DNA from: Pseudomonas syringae CC1557
GTDB lineage: Bacteria; Pseudomonadota; Gammaproteobacteria; Pseudomonadales; Pseudomonadaceae
Assembly (NCBI RefSeq): GCF_000452705.1
Contig: NZ_CP007014.1
Span: 434,001 to 498,000, forward strand
DNA: 64,000 nucleotides
Direction: 5' to 3'
This document shows positions 1-9,044 of the stretch, piece by piece (within the stretch, counting starts at the first letter, position 1; the number at the start of each line of letters is the position of its first letter). Below the pieces are notes generated by a model. That model was not told the DNA's origin. It saw only the letters and a list, made by a program, of their open reading frames with translations, and did not search any database. The translations under genes were made by a program, and so were the position numbers.

Positions 1-1
1 C

Positions 2-337
2 CTGTCGGCACTGGCCAACGAGCCGTTCGTGTTCTTTCCGCGTACCTATGGCAGCGGCATCTACGCGCAGGTCCTGAGCCTTGCACGCGCCGCAGGTTTC
101 AGCCCGTTGATCACCCAGGAAGCGGGCGAAGTCATGACCATCATCGGTCTGGTCGCGGCTGGGTTGGGTGTCACGGTTCTGCCTGCGTCCTACCGGCGCA
201 TGCGTATCGACAGCGTGGTCTACCGCAACGTCCTCGACCCCGGCGCGACCAGCGCCGTGTGGCTGGTGCAGCGCAAGGATGAACAGTCACCCATGGCCAA
301 GGCGTTTACCGAGCTGTTAACGCGCAACGTCGGGTGA
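2..337 (+). CDS. LysR-family transcriptional regulator, C-terminal part (5' end outside window)
   Basis: The frame is open from the first bases and ends in TGA at 335-337, giving about 111 residues. The sequence matches the effector-binding domain of LysR regulators: a FVFFPRTYGSG stretch, then the typical EAGEVMTIIGLVAAGLGVTVLP segment split over the central strand and helix, and a short C-terminal tail. The DNA-binding half lies upstream of the window. It runs convergently towards the APE operon, separated by a repeat-rich spacer, so a link to that operon is not implied. Family is clear; target genes are unknown. Confidence 0.85.
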   Translation: MSALANEPFVFFPRTYGSGIYAQVLSLARAAGFSPLITQEAGEVMTIIGLVAAGLGVTVLPASYRRMRIDSVVYRNVLDPGATSAVWLVQRKDEQSPMAKAFTELLTRNVG

Positions 338-577
338 GGATCGGACTCAGAGCGTCCAGAACGGCATTTCTACGCGGAGCGTGAGGAACAAGAGGCGATC
401 GAGAGAACGCCTCTCGTGCCAATGCTCTGCGTGGGCATGCCTTGGGTGACGCTCTGCGTCACAAATCTGCGCCGCGCCTCTTGTTCATATCAGACGCAGA
501 GCGTCCAGAACTGCATGCCGACGCTGGGCACCGCACGAATTGAGATTCTCGTTCCTCATGCCCTGGTGTGCGAGGTC
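338..577. repeat. Intergenic hairpin-repeat array, copy A
   Basis: This spacer between the convergent LysR gene and apeR is made of short imperfect palindromes: GACTCAGAGCGTCC, GTGACGCTCTGCGTCAC (446-462) and CAGACGCAGAGCGTCC, interspersed with a CATGCCGACGC-type module. The same modules recur at 28382-28520, 34490-34715, 40266-40490 and 62340-62468. The hairpins may act as transcription terminators or mRNA stabilisers for the convergent genes. No convincing gene lies here. Confidence 0.6.
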
Positions 578-1804
578 TCAACCCCAGCGCTTGAAGATTA
601 ATGAGGTGTTCACCCCGCCAAAGGCGAAATTGTTGTTCATCACGTATTCGTTACTTATCTGCCGGGGTTCGCCGACGATGTAGTCCAGTTCGCCACACTC
701 CGGGTCAATGTCGGTCAGGTTCAGCGTGTGGATGTACCGGTCACTGTTGAGCATTTCGATGCTGAACCATGATTCCAGTGCGCCGCAGGCACCCAGTGTG
801 TGGCCGAGGAAGCTTTTCTGCGAGCTGAGCGGCATGCGTGGTCCGAACAGGCTGCTGGTGGCCAGGGTTTCGGCGATGTCGCCTTGTTCGGTGGCGGTGC
901 CGTGGCCGTTGACGTAGCCGATGGCTTCGGGCGGTAAACCGGCATCTTCCAGGGCCAGCTCCATGGCGCGGCGCATGGTGGCTTGCTCCGGGCGAGTGCT
1001 GTGTGCACCGTCGGCGTTGCTGCCGAAGCCGACGATTTCGGCATGGATCGTCGCGCCACGTGCCTGGGCGTGTTCAAGCTCTTCAAGCACCATCATGCCG
1101 CCACCTTCGCCGATCACCAGACCGTCGCGCCCGCTGTCGTAGGGGCGCGGTGTGGTGTGCGGTGCATCGTTTTTCAGGCTGGTGGCGTACAGCGCGTCAA
1201 ACACCATCGCTTCGGTCGGGCACAGTTCTTCCGCTCCGCCCGCCAGCATCAGCGGCAGACGCCCGAACTTGATCGCCTCGTAGGCATAGCCGATGCCCTG
1301 GCTGCCGCTGGTGCAGGCGCTGGAGGTCGGGATCAGCCGTCCGGTCAGACCGAAAAAGATGCTGATATTGGCCGCTGTCGTGTGCGGCATCATGCGTACA
1401 TACGAGTTGGCGTTCAGGTTCAGCGCCACCGAGTTGATCAGCATGTTGCCGAACGCCTTGATCTCGTCGGTGCTGCCGGTGGACGAGCCACAGGCGGTGC
1501 CCATCCGGCCGTCGCGGATGATCGGATCATTCAGCAGTCCGGCGTCGATCAGCGCCTGCTCCGAGGCGGCCACCGCCAGCCGTGATACGCGACCCATGCT
1601 GCGCAATTGTTTGCGCGTCCAGTGCGCAGGCACGGCGAAGTCATCGATAGGTCCGGCCAGCCGAGTGTTCAGTTCAATGAAGCGTTCCCACTCGTCCATC
1701 CGCCGGATACCGCTGCGGTTTGCGGTGAAGCTCGCATTGATGGTGGGCCAGTCGCTGCCCACCGAGGTTATGCCGGACATGCCGGTGACCACCACGCGCT
1801 TCAT
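578..1804 (-). CDS. apeR: Beta-ketoacyl-ACP synthase ApeR of the aryl polyene pathway
   Basis: A 408-residue FabF-type ketosynthase (KAS II fold). The nucleophile sits in SSACTSGSQG (about residue 164), and the two histidines in NGHGTATEQGD and FLGHTLGACGALES, so the Cys-His-His triad is intact. In characterised APE systems ApeR acts as a homodimeric ketosynthase in initiation or early elongation. The ATG at 1804 overlaps the stop of the upstream ketoreductase (TGATG), so translation is probably coupled. This is the last gene of the operon. A longer GTG start at 1810 is possible but less likely. Confidence 0.88.
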   Translation of the reverse strand: MKRVVVTGMSGITSVGSDWPTINASFTANRSGIRRMDEWERFIELNTRLAGPIDDFAVPAHWTRKQLRSMGRVSRLAVAASEQALIDAGLLNDPIIRDGRMGTACGSSTGSTDEIKAFGNMLINSVALNLNANSYVRMMPHTTAANISIFFGLTGRLIPTSSACTSGSQGIGYAYEAIKFGRLPLMLAGGAEELCPTEAMVFDALYATSLKNDAPHTTPRPYDSGRDGLVIGEGGGMMVLEELEHAQARGATIHAEIVGFGSNADGAHSTRPEQATMRRAMELALEDAGLPPEAIGYVNGHGTATEQGDIAETLATSSLFGPRMPLSSQKSFLGHTLGACGALESWFSIEMLNSDRYIHTLNLTDIDPECGELDYIVGEPRQISNEYVMNNNFAFGGVNTSLIFKRWG

Positions 1805-2532
1805 CAACACAGTCCCCCGTTGACGGCCAGCACCTGGCGAGTGATGTAACTGGCTTCCGCCGACATCAGGAAATTCACCGCGCCAGCCACTTCTTCCGGG
1901 GTGCCCATGCGCTGTGCCGGAATCATTTTCATCAGTTCATCCACGGGAACGTTTTCGTCCAGCATCGCGGTATCGATCAACCCCGGTGCGACGCAATTGA
2001 CTGTGATCTTGCGTTTGCCCAACTCGATGGCCAGCGCCTTGGCGGCACCGATCAGGCCTGCCTTAGAGGCGCTGTAATTGACTTGACCGCGATTGCCGAT
2101 CAAGCCCGACACCGAGGTGATGCAGACGATGCGGCCCGCCGCACGACGGCGAATCATCGGCATGGTCAGCGGGTGCAGGACGTTATAGAAACCGTCCAGA
2201 TTGGTGCGCAGCACCTGATCCCAGTCGTCATCGCTGAGCGCTGGAAAGGCGCCGTCGCGGGTCAGGCCCGCATTGAGCACCACGCCGTAATACGCGCCGT
2301 GGGTTTCCACGTCTTCTTCGAGAATCGCTTTGCAGGCCGCACGGTCCGAAACATCGAATTGCAGCACCCGCGCCTGACGGCCCAGCGCGATGATCTCGGC
2401 CTGCACGACTTCGGCTTCACTGCGCCCGGTGCGGCAATGCAGGATCAGGTCGTATCCGGCGTGCGCCAGACGCAAGGCAATGGCGCGGCCGATGCCACGG
2501 CTGGAGCCGGTGACCAGTATCGATTCAGTCAT
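1804..2532 (-). CDS. apeQ: 3-oxoacyl-ACP reductase ApeQ (FabG-like, SDR family)
   Basis: A 242-residue short-chain dehydrogenase. It has the NADPH-binding motif TGSSRGIGRA (residues 9-18), a structural NAG motif near 88, and the catalytic Ser140, Tyr153 and Lys157 (YSASK). It should reduce the beta-keto group formed by the APE ketosynthases, ahead of dehydration to give conjugated double bonds. Start and stop overlap the flanking genes by 4 bp (ATGA) or less, consistent with one polycistronic mRNA. It resembles housekeeping FabG; its place in the cluster assigns it to APE synthesis. Confidence 0.9.
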   Translation of the reverse strand: MTESILVTGSSRGIGRAIALRLAHAGYDLILHCRTGRSEAEVVQAEIIALGRQARVLQFDVSDRAACKAILEEDVETHGAYYGVVLNAGLTRDGAFPALSDDDWDQVLRTNLDGFYNVLHPLTMPMIRRRAAGRIVCITSVSGLIGNRGQVNYSASKAGLIGAAKALAIELGKRKITVNCVAPGLIDTAMLDENVPVDELMKMIPAQRMGTPEEVAGAVNFLMSAEASYITRQVLAVNGGLC

Positions 2533-2984
2533 GCCGGGGCTCCTTCAGCCAGATAGTCAGCAGTGTTGGGTGGGCAATATACATTGAGGCGGGCAAACGC
2601 TGTGATGTCCTGGCCAGTGATCGTGCATTCGAACACGCCCATGCCGCTGTCGTCCTGCAGGGAACGCACCGCGTGGATATGCAGTTCGCTGCCCAGCGGA
2701 AAGCGGTCTACGTTGCAGTCGAACTTGCGGCTGCCCAGCAGAAACCCCAGCTTGACCGCTTCGCCCTTGCTGCGCGCCTGGCAGCCCGCGTAAGCCGCTA
2801 CGCTTTGTGCCATCAGCTCCACGCCGAGCCAGGCGGGCAGGCTGCCGTCCGGTTGGTTGAACAGGCCGTCGGCGCGTACGGTCAGGCGGGTCTGAATCTG
2901 CTCTTCGTCAAACGCCAGTACCTGATCGATGAGGATCATGTCGCCAGCATGGGGGATGAGTTCGGCGAGCGACCACTCGGTCAT
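2529..2984 (-). CDS. apeP: 3-hydroxyacyl-ACP dehydratase ApeP (hotdog fold)
   Basis: A 151-residue hotdog-fold protein of the FabZ-like type. LIPHAGDMILID near the N terminus carries the likely catalytic His, and the central helix has WLGVELMAQSVAAYAG. In the Xenorhabdus APE system ApeP pairs with ApeI as a dehydratase heterodimer; here ApeI exists only as a domain fused to the ligase at 13253-14944. The gene overlaps its neighbours by ATGA on both sides. Its role is removal of water from the 3-hydroxyacyl-ACP intermediate. Confidence 0.87.
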   Translation of the reverse strand: MTEWSLAELIPHAGDMILIDQVLAFDEEQIQTRLTVRADGLFNQPDGSLPAWLGVELMAQSVAAYAGCQARSKGEAVKLGFLLGSRKFDCNVDRFPLGSELHIHAVRSLQDDSGMGVFECTITGQDITAFARLNVYCPPNTADYLAEGAPA

Positions 2985-4176
2985 GGGGCATCTCCGATAA
3001 TCAGGCTGATGTTATTGCCGCCGAAGGCAAAGGAATTGCTCATCATGTAGCGAGCGCCGGCAGGTGTCATGCGTGTCCCCGGTGCTGTCCAGCGCAGCTC
3101 AGGCAAGAGCGGATCGGCCTCGCCATCCCACACGTGCGGGGGCAGGGCTTGTTCGCTGTTGTGCGGTGCCAGGCTCAGCCAGCAGAACGCGACTTCAAGC
3201 GCCCCTGCTGCCCCCAGCGTGTGTCCGCTGAGCGGTTTGGTCGACGAGCAGGGTACGCCGTCCGGAAACACCGCCTGCACCGCCAGGCTTTCCATCGCAT
3301 CATTAAGCGGCGTGGCCGTGCCGTGCAGGTTCAGGTAACTGATCTGAGCCGCCTCCAGACGCGCATTGTGCAGCGCTTGCAACATGGCATCCCGAGCGCC
3401 GCGCCCGCTGGGTTCCGGGGCGGAAATGTGATGAGCGTCACAGTTGGCGCCCGCGCCCAGCAGCGCAATCGAGTGCGTGCCGCTGGCTTCGCGGGTCATG
3501 AGAAACAACGCCGCCGCTTCGCCGATATTGATCCCGTCACGGTTGCTGGAGAACGGGTTGCAGAGCTGTGAGGACATAGCTTCAAGCGACAGAAAGCCGT
3601 TCAACGTCAGCTTGCACAGGCTGTCCACGCCGCCACACAGCACGGCGTCGCACAGGCTCATGTCCAGCGCCCGCCGGGCACTGAGCAAGGCCCGCGCGCT
3701 GGAGGTGCAGGCCGTTGAAATGACGTAGGCCGGCCGGTCAATTGCAGCCAGTTGGCGAGGAAATTGGCGGGTGCGCCGAGTTCTTGCTGTTGATAGTTGT
3801 AATGCTCGGGAAACGCCTTGTCACGCAGCCAGATGGCCATGCTGCTGCTGGCTTCATCGATGCCGGAGGTGCTGGTGCCGATGATCACACCAATGCGCGA
3901 AGCGCCGTAGCGCTCGATGGCCAGACGAATGTCGTCTTCGATCTGCAAGGCAGCGGCCAGCAGCAACTGGTTATTGCGACTGTGCTGCGCACTCATGGCG
4001 GGCGGCATGGCGGGCAATGTTGCCTTGACCGCGCCGACCGGCAGCGCGCGGTCGGGCACCCAACCGCTTTCGACGACCATCCCCGAGCTGTCACCGGCAA
4101 ATAGCCTGCACGACACCTCTCCGCGGCTCGCGCCCAGCGAACAGATTACGCCCAGCGCATTGAGGTAAGCGGTCAT
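2981..4176 (-). pseudogene. apeO: Beta-ketoacyl-ACP synthase ApeO, interrupted by an apparent 1-nt deletion
   Basis: The gene is split into two frames: an N-terminal part from the ATG at 4176 to a stop at 3658, and a C-terminal part readable to a stop at 2981. Around 3728-3737 the coding strand reads ACCGGCCGGCCTACGTC. Adding one C (GGCCCGG) restores T-G-P-A-Y-V-I-S-T-A-C-T-S-S-A, the usual ketosynthase nucleophile region. The break therefore lies just upstream of the catalytic Cys, and the N-terminal product has no active site. The C-terminal part keeps both His motifs (LHGTATPLND, LSGHTLGAAGALE). In related systems ApeO forms the elongating ketosynthase with ApeC. It could be a true mutation or a sequencing error. 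Confidence 0.85.
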
Positions 4177-4655
4177 GGTGCTGCCTCGCCGTTCAACGGC
4201 GTCACCCGGTAGCTCAGCCCGTCCTTGAGGCGAAGGGTGAACGCGTTGGCCGATTGATATTCCACCAGCCAGCGATCATCCAGACGGCGTTGCATGCCCT
4301 GGCGAAACGCAGTGGGGTAACGATCACGCATTTCCAGGTCCGGCGTCATGGCAAACATCAGCGCGGCAAACAGCTCGCGTGCTTCCGGGTTGGGCGGCAG
4401 CAGGCCGTCGGCTTGCCATTGCCCGTTGATCAGCAACTGACGTGCTTGAGGAATGCCCAGCGGGTCCATCATCGACCAGCGCAGCCCGGCGTTTTCGCGC
4501 TGGATGATCAGCATCCAGTCCTGACGCTGATCGGCCTGGCGGCGGTCGATGTGCAGTTGCATCGGCAATTGCATCGTTGGTGCGGTGCTCGGCAGCGGTG
4601 CCTGGGCAGCACAGCCGCCGAGCAGTAGAACGGCTATTAACAACAGGCGAATCAT
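4173..4655 (-). CDS. apeN: DUF3261-type lipoprotein of the APE cluster (ApeN-like)
   Basis: A 160-residue protein starting with a lipoprotein signal peptide. Hydrophobic residues 4-14 end in LLGGC, with Cys15 as the predicted lipidated residue, followed by AAQAP. Asp is not at +2, so sorting to the outer membrane is plausible. The rest looks like a small periplasmic beta-rich domain of the DUF3261 type found in aryl polyene clusters. With the LolA-like and MMPL proteins it probably belongs to pigment export or outer-membrane assembly. The biochemical role is unknown. ATGA overlaps on both sides. Confidence 0.75.
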   Translation of the reverse strand: MIRLLLIAVLLLGGCAAQAPLPSTAPTMQLPMQLHIDRRQADQRQDWMLIIQRENAGLRWSMMDPLGIPQARQLLINGQWQADGLLPPNPEARELFAALMFAMTPDLEMRDRYPTAFRQGMQRRLDDRWLVEYQSANAFTLRLKDGLSYRVTPLNGEAAP

Positions 4656-5386
4656 GACGCATCACCTTGCAGCGGTTTGCGGGCCACGACATTGACCAGC
4701 GTTTCTTCGCGCTGGCCGAACGTCCTGGGCTTTTGCAGTTTCAAGGCTTCGAGCAGACCGAAATCCCTCGCGCGGCTCCACCACAAATAAGGGTATGAGA
4801 CATTGCGGGCATCGAACTCGAAACCCTGTTCACGGATCATCTGCAGATACTGCGCGGCGCTTTTCTGCACCTGCATCGGGTGACGGAACAGCCAGCGAAT
4901 CACCCACGTGTCGATATACGCTTCGGTGGACTCGGCGAACAGCAGATAGCCGCCCGGTTTGAGCACCCGGTAAAACTCGGCCAGTGCTTTTTCCTGCTCG
5001 ACCAGATGATGAAAGGTCTGGTGACAAAACAGCAGGTCGACACTGGCGTCCGGCAATTGCAGGGCGGCGCAATCGCTGCCGATCAGTTCGGCCTCGATAC
5101 CTCTGGCAGTTGCTTCCTGACGGCTCATGCGCAGGCTGTGCGGGTCTGCATCGACCCCCAGCAGCTTCGATGGCGCAAACACCTTGCTCAAGTGCTGGAA
5201 CGACTTGCCCTGCCCGCAACCGGCGTCAAGCAACACCGGCGCGCCAGGTGGCGGGGCGCTGAACAGGCTGCGCAGGTCATCGATCGCGACACGCAACACC
5301 CGGTGTTGCCAGGTGTGGCTGCGCAGAAACCATAGGCCGAAACGGGTTTCCTCGACATAGCTGTCACTCAGGAACGGCCGATTCAT
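4652..5386 (-). CDS. Class I SAM-dependent methyltransferase (APE tailoring)
   Basis: A 244-residue protein with the SAM-binding motif I LLDAGCGQGKS (about residues 52-61), an acidic motif II GVDADP, and a post-I LLFCHQTFHHL segment. It probably methylates the aryl head group or another part of the polyene; substrate cannot be read from sequence. It corresponds in type to the methyltransferase often called ApeB, but its position inside this operon differs from what I recall of the E. coli order, so I give no symbol. Overlaps of 4 bp with both neighbours. Confidence 0.8.
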   Translation of the reverse strand: MNRPFLSDSYVEETRFGLWFLRSHTWQHRVLRVAIDDLRSLFSAPPPGAPVLLDAGCGQGKSFQHLSKVFAPSKLLGVDADPHSLRMSRQEATARGIEAELIGSDCAALQLPDASVDLLFCHQTFHHLVEQEKALAEFYRVLKPGGYLLFAESTEAYIDTWVIRWLFRHPMQVQKSAAQYLQMIREQGFEFDARNVSYPYLWWSRARDFGLLEALKLQKPRTFGQREETLVNVVARKPLQGDAS

Positions 5387-6630
5387 GAGCCACCGTCCGC
5401 ACAGATTTCCGACAGCGTGCGCAGGCGTCGCTTGGGCTCGCTGACGAACGGATTGCGTTCATCCCAGGCGTACCCAGCCAGAATCGAGCTGATCATGCGG
5501 CGGATATCCGGCGCGCTGCCGGGGTAGAAAATGACGTTCTGGAACGAGCTGTCGTACCAGCCTTCGACATAGGCGCGAAAGGTATCGACGCCGCGTTTCA
5601 GAGGGATGGCGAACTCGGTTTCCCAGTCCACGCTTTCGCCCTGCAACTGTCGATTCAGCACGCCAGCGGCCATGCTCGCCGAGCGCATGGCAATGGTCAC
5701 GCCCGAAGAAAACACCGGGTCGAGGAACTCCGCCGCATTGCCCAGCAGCGCAAAGCCTTTGCCGTGCAAGGTTTTGACGTTTGCCGAATAGCCGCCGATG
5801 GTCCTTGCAGGTGTATCCCAGACTGCATTTTTCAGTACCGTGGCCAGTTGTGGTGTTTCATCGATAAAGGCACGCAGGCAGGCGTCCAGATCGGCAGGCT
5901 TGTCCTTGAAGCGCTCGGCCGAGGCCACCACGCCCACCGAGCAGCGACCCGCGCTGAACGGTATCGACCAGAACCAGACATCGCTGTATTGCGGATGGAT
6001 GCTGACGAGAATTTTCTGACGGTCGAAGGGCGGGCTTTCGATGTGATCTTCGACATGGGTGAACACCGCCTGACGCACTGGAAAGCCCGACGGCGCTTCC
6101 AGGTCCAGCAGGCGCGGCAACACGCGACCGTAGCCGCTGGCATCGAGCACGAAGGTTGCCTGCACGCTGTATTCGCTGCCGTCTTCACGCTTTACGCGCA
6201 ACACCGGCTGCGGGCCGTCGAAATCAGCGCTGATGATTTCCTGCTGATAGCGGATGTCCACACCTTGCAGTTCGGCCTGATCAGCCAGCAACTTGTCGAA
6301 CTCGCTGCGCTGCACCTGAAAGGTCGTCGGCTTGCCGTGACTGAACGTGTCGCCGAAATCGAAATCGCTGTACTGCTCGCCACGCGCAAACGCCGCGCCG
6401 TTCTTGCGCTGGAAGCCGGCAGCCTCCACGGCATCCAGCATCCCGGCCTCTTCAACGAAGTCCAGGCAGTGGCACAGCAGGCTTTCGCCAATCGAGAAGC
6501 GCGGAAACAGCAGGCGCTCTATGATCAGCACATCGTGGCCCTGACGTTTCAGGAGGGCGGCAGCAATTGAACCGGCCGGACCGGCACCGATAACGACGAC
6601 CTGACGAATTTCCCTATCAATGATGGGCAC
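5383..6630 (-). CDS. FAD-dependent halogenase-like oxidoreductase in the APE operon
   Basis: About 415 residues from a GTG at 6630, which has an AGGA motif about 8 nt upstream. An ATG at 6681 would add 17 residues. The FAD motif GAGPAGS lies near the N terminus. Signs of flavin-dependent halogenases are a WFWSIP segment (WxWxIP, about residues 219-224), GFQRKNGAAF with a Lys near 76 where halogenases of this type keep the catalytic lysine, GESLL after the first strand, and FLDPVFSSGV late in the protein. Xanthomonadin and flexirubin pigments are often halogenated, so a halogenated aryl polyene is plausible. A plain hydroxylase or reductase of the same fold is the alternative. Confidence 0.72.
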   Translation of the reverse strand: MPIIDREIRQVVVIGAGPAGSIAAALLKRQGHDVLIIERLLFPRFSIGESLLCHCLDFVEEAGMLDAVEAAGFQRKNGAAFARGEQYSDFDFGDTFSHGKPTTFQVQRSEFDKLLADQAELQGVDIRYQQEIISADFDGPQPVLRVKREDGSEYSVQATFVLDASGYGRVLPRLLDLEAPSGFPVRQAVFTHVEDHIESPPFDRQKILVSIHPQYSDVWFWSIPFSAGRCSVGVVASAERFKDKPADLDACLRAFIDETPQLATVLKNAVWDTPARTIGGYSANVKTLHGKGFALLGNAAEFLDPVFSSGVTIAMRSASMAAGVLNRQLQGESVDWETEFAIPLKRGVDTFRAYVEGWYDSSFQNVIFYPGSAPDIRRMISSILAGYAWDERNPFVSEPKRRLRTLSEICADGGS

Positions 6631-6684
6631 AGGTGTTCCTTTCCGGTTTGACGGTGGCAGGGAGTAACGAAAAAGGGGCATGGC

Positions 6685-9044
6685 TCATGATCGGGGCTCT
6701 TGTGCATCGGCCGGCGCATGAGCCACCTGACGCGGGCTGGCCCACGGCGCCAGAAGAAAGCTGAACGCCAGCCCCAGACTGACCGATAGACCGAAATTGC
6801 TGATCGCCGGCGTGTTGGAAAGCGCCAGCAACCCGAACGACAGCCAGGTGGTGACGGCCGCCAGTAGTGTGCCCAGCAGGCTGACCGCAGCGCCGCCGAT
6901 CTGCTCGCGCATCAGGATGGCGTAATCGACGCTGATCGCCGTGACCAGCAGCAGCCCGAACAGGCTGAACAGGGTCAGCGGCTGACCCAGCCACCCGAGG
7001 CTGGCAAGGCTGCACAATGCGGCCAGCAAAGGCAGGATGACGATGCGCAAAGCACCGTTGAAACCGAACGGGACGATCAGCAGCAGGACGATCAATACGC
7101 ACGAGGCCAGTTTCAGTTCTGCGGCACTGACCTGCGTGTGGGCAAATACATCATTGAGTTCGCCCAGGCGGTCTACCAGTTGTACGCCTTCCAGCCCGGT
7201 GGCCTGTACGCGCAACAACGCCATGCTGTTCAGGCCGCGCAGGCTGATAATGCTCGCTACGCCCTCATCGTTGGCGCCCAGCCAGAGCGTCCGCCAGGGT
7301 TCACTCAGCGGGCCCTGAAGCGCCAGTTCGATATCCTGTGTCGGCAGTGCCTGCAATTGAGCAAGTTCGGCTTTCAAGGCGCTGGCCGGAACGCCGAGCT
7401 GCACCAACGGTGTCCAGTATTGCGGGAGTTTGCCCAGTGCGCTGCGGGTTGCCTGCTGCTCGGCAGGTGAATCGAGCAACTGGTTGATTGCCATGTAGCC
7501 TTGCAGCTTGTCCATGCTGATCAACTGATCAAGACGCTGAGTCAGTGCCGACTGGCGATCCAGCAACTGCTGCTGATCCTTGCCGCGCACCAGAAAAAAC
7601 TGGCTGGTGGGCTGGTAACCGGTAATCCGTGCGATGGCCTGTGCTTCGTCGGTCAGCGACTGAGGCGCCGCGACCCATTGGCGGATATCGTTTTTGGTAG
7701 TCAGATGCCAGAGCCCGCCGCCGCAGAAGGCCAACAACAGCACCAGTAGAATCGGCGTACTGATGTGCTGTAACAATGCTGCGCGGCAATCGAGTAGCAG
7801 TTGCGCCAGTTTCAGTGGCCACTGCGCCGGGCGGATCTCTACTCTGGCGAGCAGCGCAGGCAGCAGACACACCGCAGTCAGATAAGCGCCAATCAGCCCG
7901 GCCGCCGAGAACACTGCGATTTGTGTCAGCGCGGGAAGGGCGTCCAGGCCAGCGCCAGGTAACCGATGCAACTGGTGATCAGGCTCAGGCTCAACCCCGG
8001 CAGCGTCAGGCTCAACGCGGGCCAGCTGCGCCAGGGTTTCAGGCTCCAGCTCTTGGACAGGTAATGCAGCGGGTAATCCACCGCTACGCCGATCAAGCTG
8101 GAACCCAGCACCAGCGTCATGACGTGCATGCTGCCGAACAGCGCCACGCAGGCCACCGCACCAAACAGCATGCCGACCACCACCGGGATGAAGGCCAGCA
8201 ACACGCTCCAGCGCCGGAAGGCCAGCAACAGCAGCAACAGGATGCCCACCGTCGCACCGCCGCCGACCCAGGTGATTTCCCGGCTGGCCTGCTTCTGACC
8301 GTCTGCGGCATACAACAGGCCGCTGGCTGCCAGCAATTGACCGCCCGCCTGACCTGCCTGCACACGAGCGTTCGCCAGCAAGTCCGCAACCTGACCTGGC
8401 AGGTGCATGTCGAAGGCATCGGTGCGGGTTCGCGAGCGCAGCAGTACCCAGCTTTTGCCCTCGGCAGTGGCGATCAGTGCGCCACTGGCCAGGTCGGGTT
8501 CAACAGCACCCTGCCTGGGCAGTCCGTTCTGAATGCGTCCGGTCAGGCCCAGCCAGTCCTCCTGACTCGGCACCAGGCTGAAACCGGCGAAAGGATCAAA
8601 CAGGGTTTGCACGCGCTGCTCGATGAAGGTCTTCGGGTCGTCGATCAGCAGGGTCCGGTCCGCTGTCGGCAGCATGGCGATCCGCCCTCGCAGCAACTGG
8701 GTACGCAGCGCGGGAAGGTCGGCTTGCAGCGTCCACTGGACCTTTTCGAACAGACCGCTCGCTTGCCACTGTTGCGCAAGTTTACGGGCCAGCTCGACGG
8801 CTTGCTGGCGGTCGGCATGGCCTACCAGTACCAGCATTTCGCGGTTGAGAGGCTCCTGGATACGTTTTTCTGCGCTCGTTACCAGCGCATCGTTGTCAGT
8901 GCCCGGTACCAGCTCCATGAGGTTGGCCGACAGCGGCGAGCGGTCGTGCCATTGCCAGACGGCCAGCGCGAGGACGCCCGCCAGAATCAGCAGGAACAGC
9001 CGCGGCAGCAGCCGCTCAGTTGCTGAAGTCATTACGCTGCGCAT
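6685..9044 (-). pseudogene. apeM: MMPL/RND-type exporter ApeM, interrupted by an apparent 1-nt deletion
   Basis: Two adjoining frames together make one MMPL exporter of roughly 780 residues. The first (start ATG 9044, or 9032) ends at 7926 in ALAWTPFPR-stop. The second continues with PALTQIAVFSAAGLIGAYL and ends at 6685. The coding strand reads CCCTTCCCGCGCTGACA near 7929-7942; one extra G (CCCGGCGCTG) rejoins the frames without loss. The halves show the expected layout of two six-helix bundles, each preceded by a large periplasmic loop. The role is probably export of the pigment or its lipid anchor. As read, the first product stops after the first helix bundle. Confidence 0.87.

Noticed and set aside
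3658..7971. Programmed -1 frameshifting as an explanation for apeO and apeM
   Set aside because: Either gene could be rescued by a -1 slip, but neither site has a slippery heptamer, and these families are normally read in one frame.
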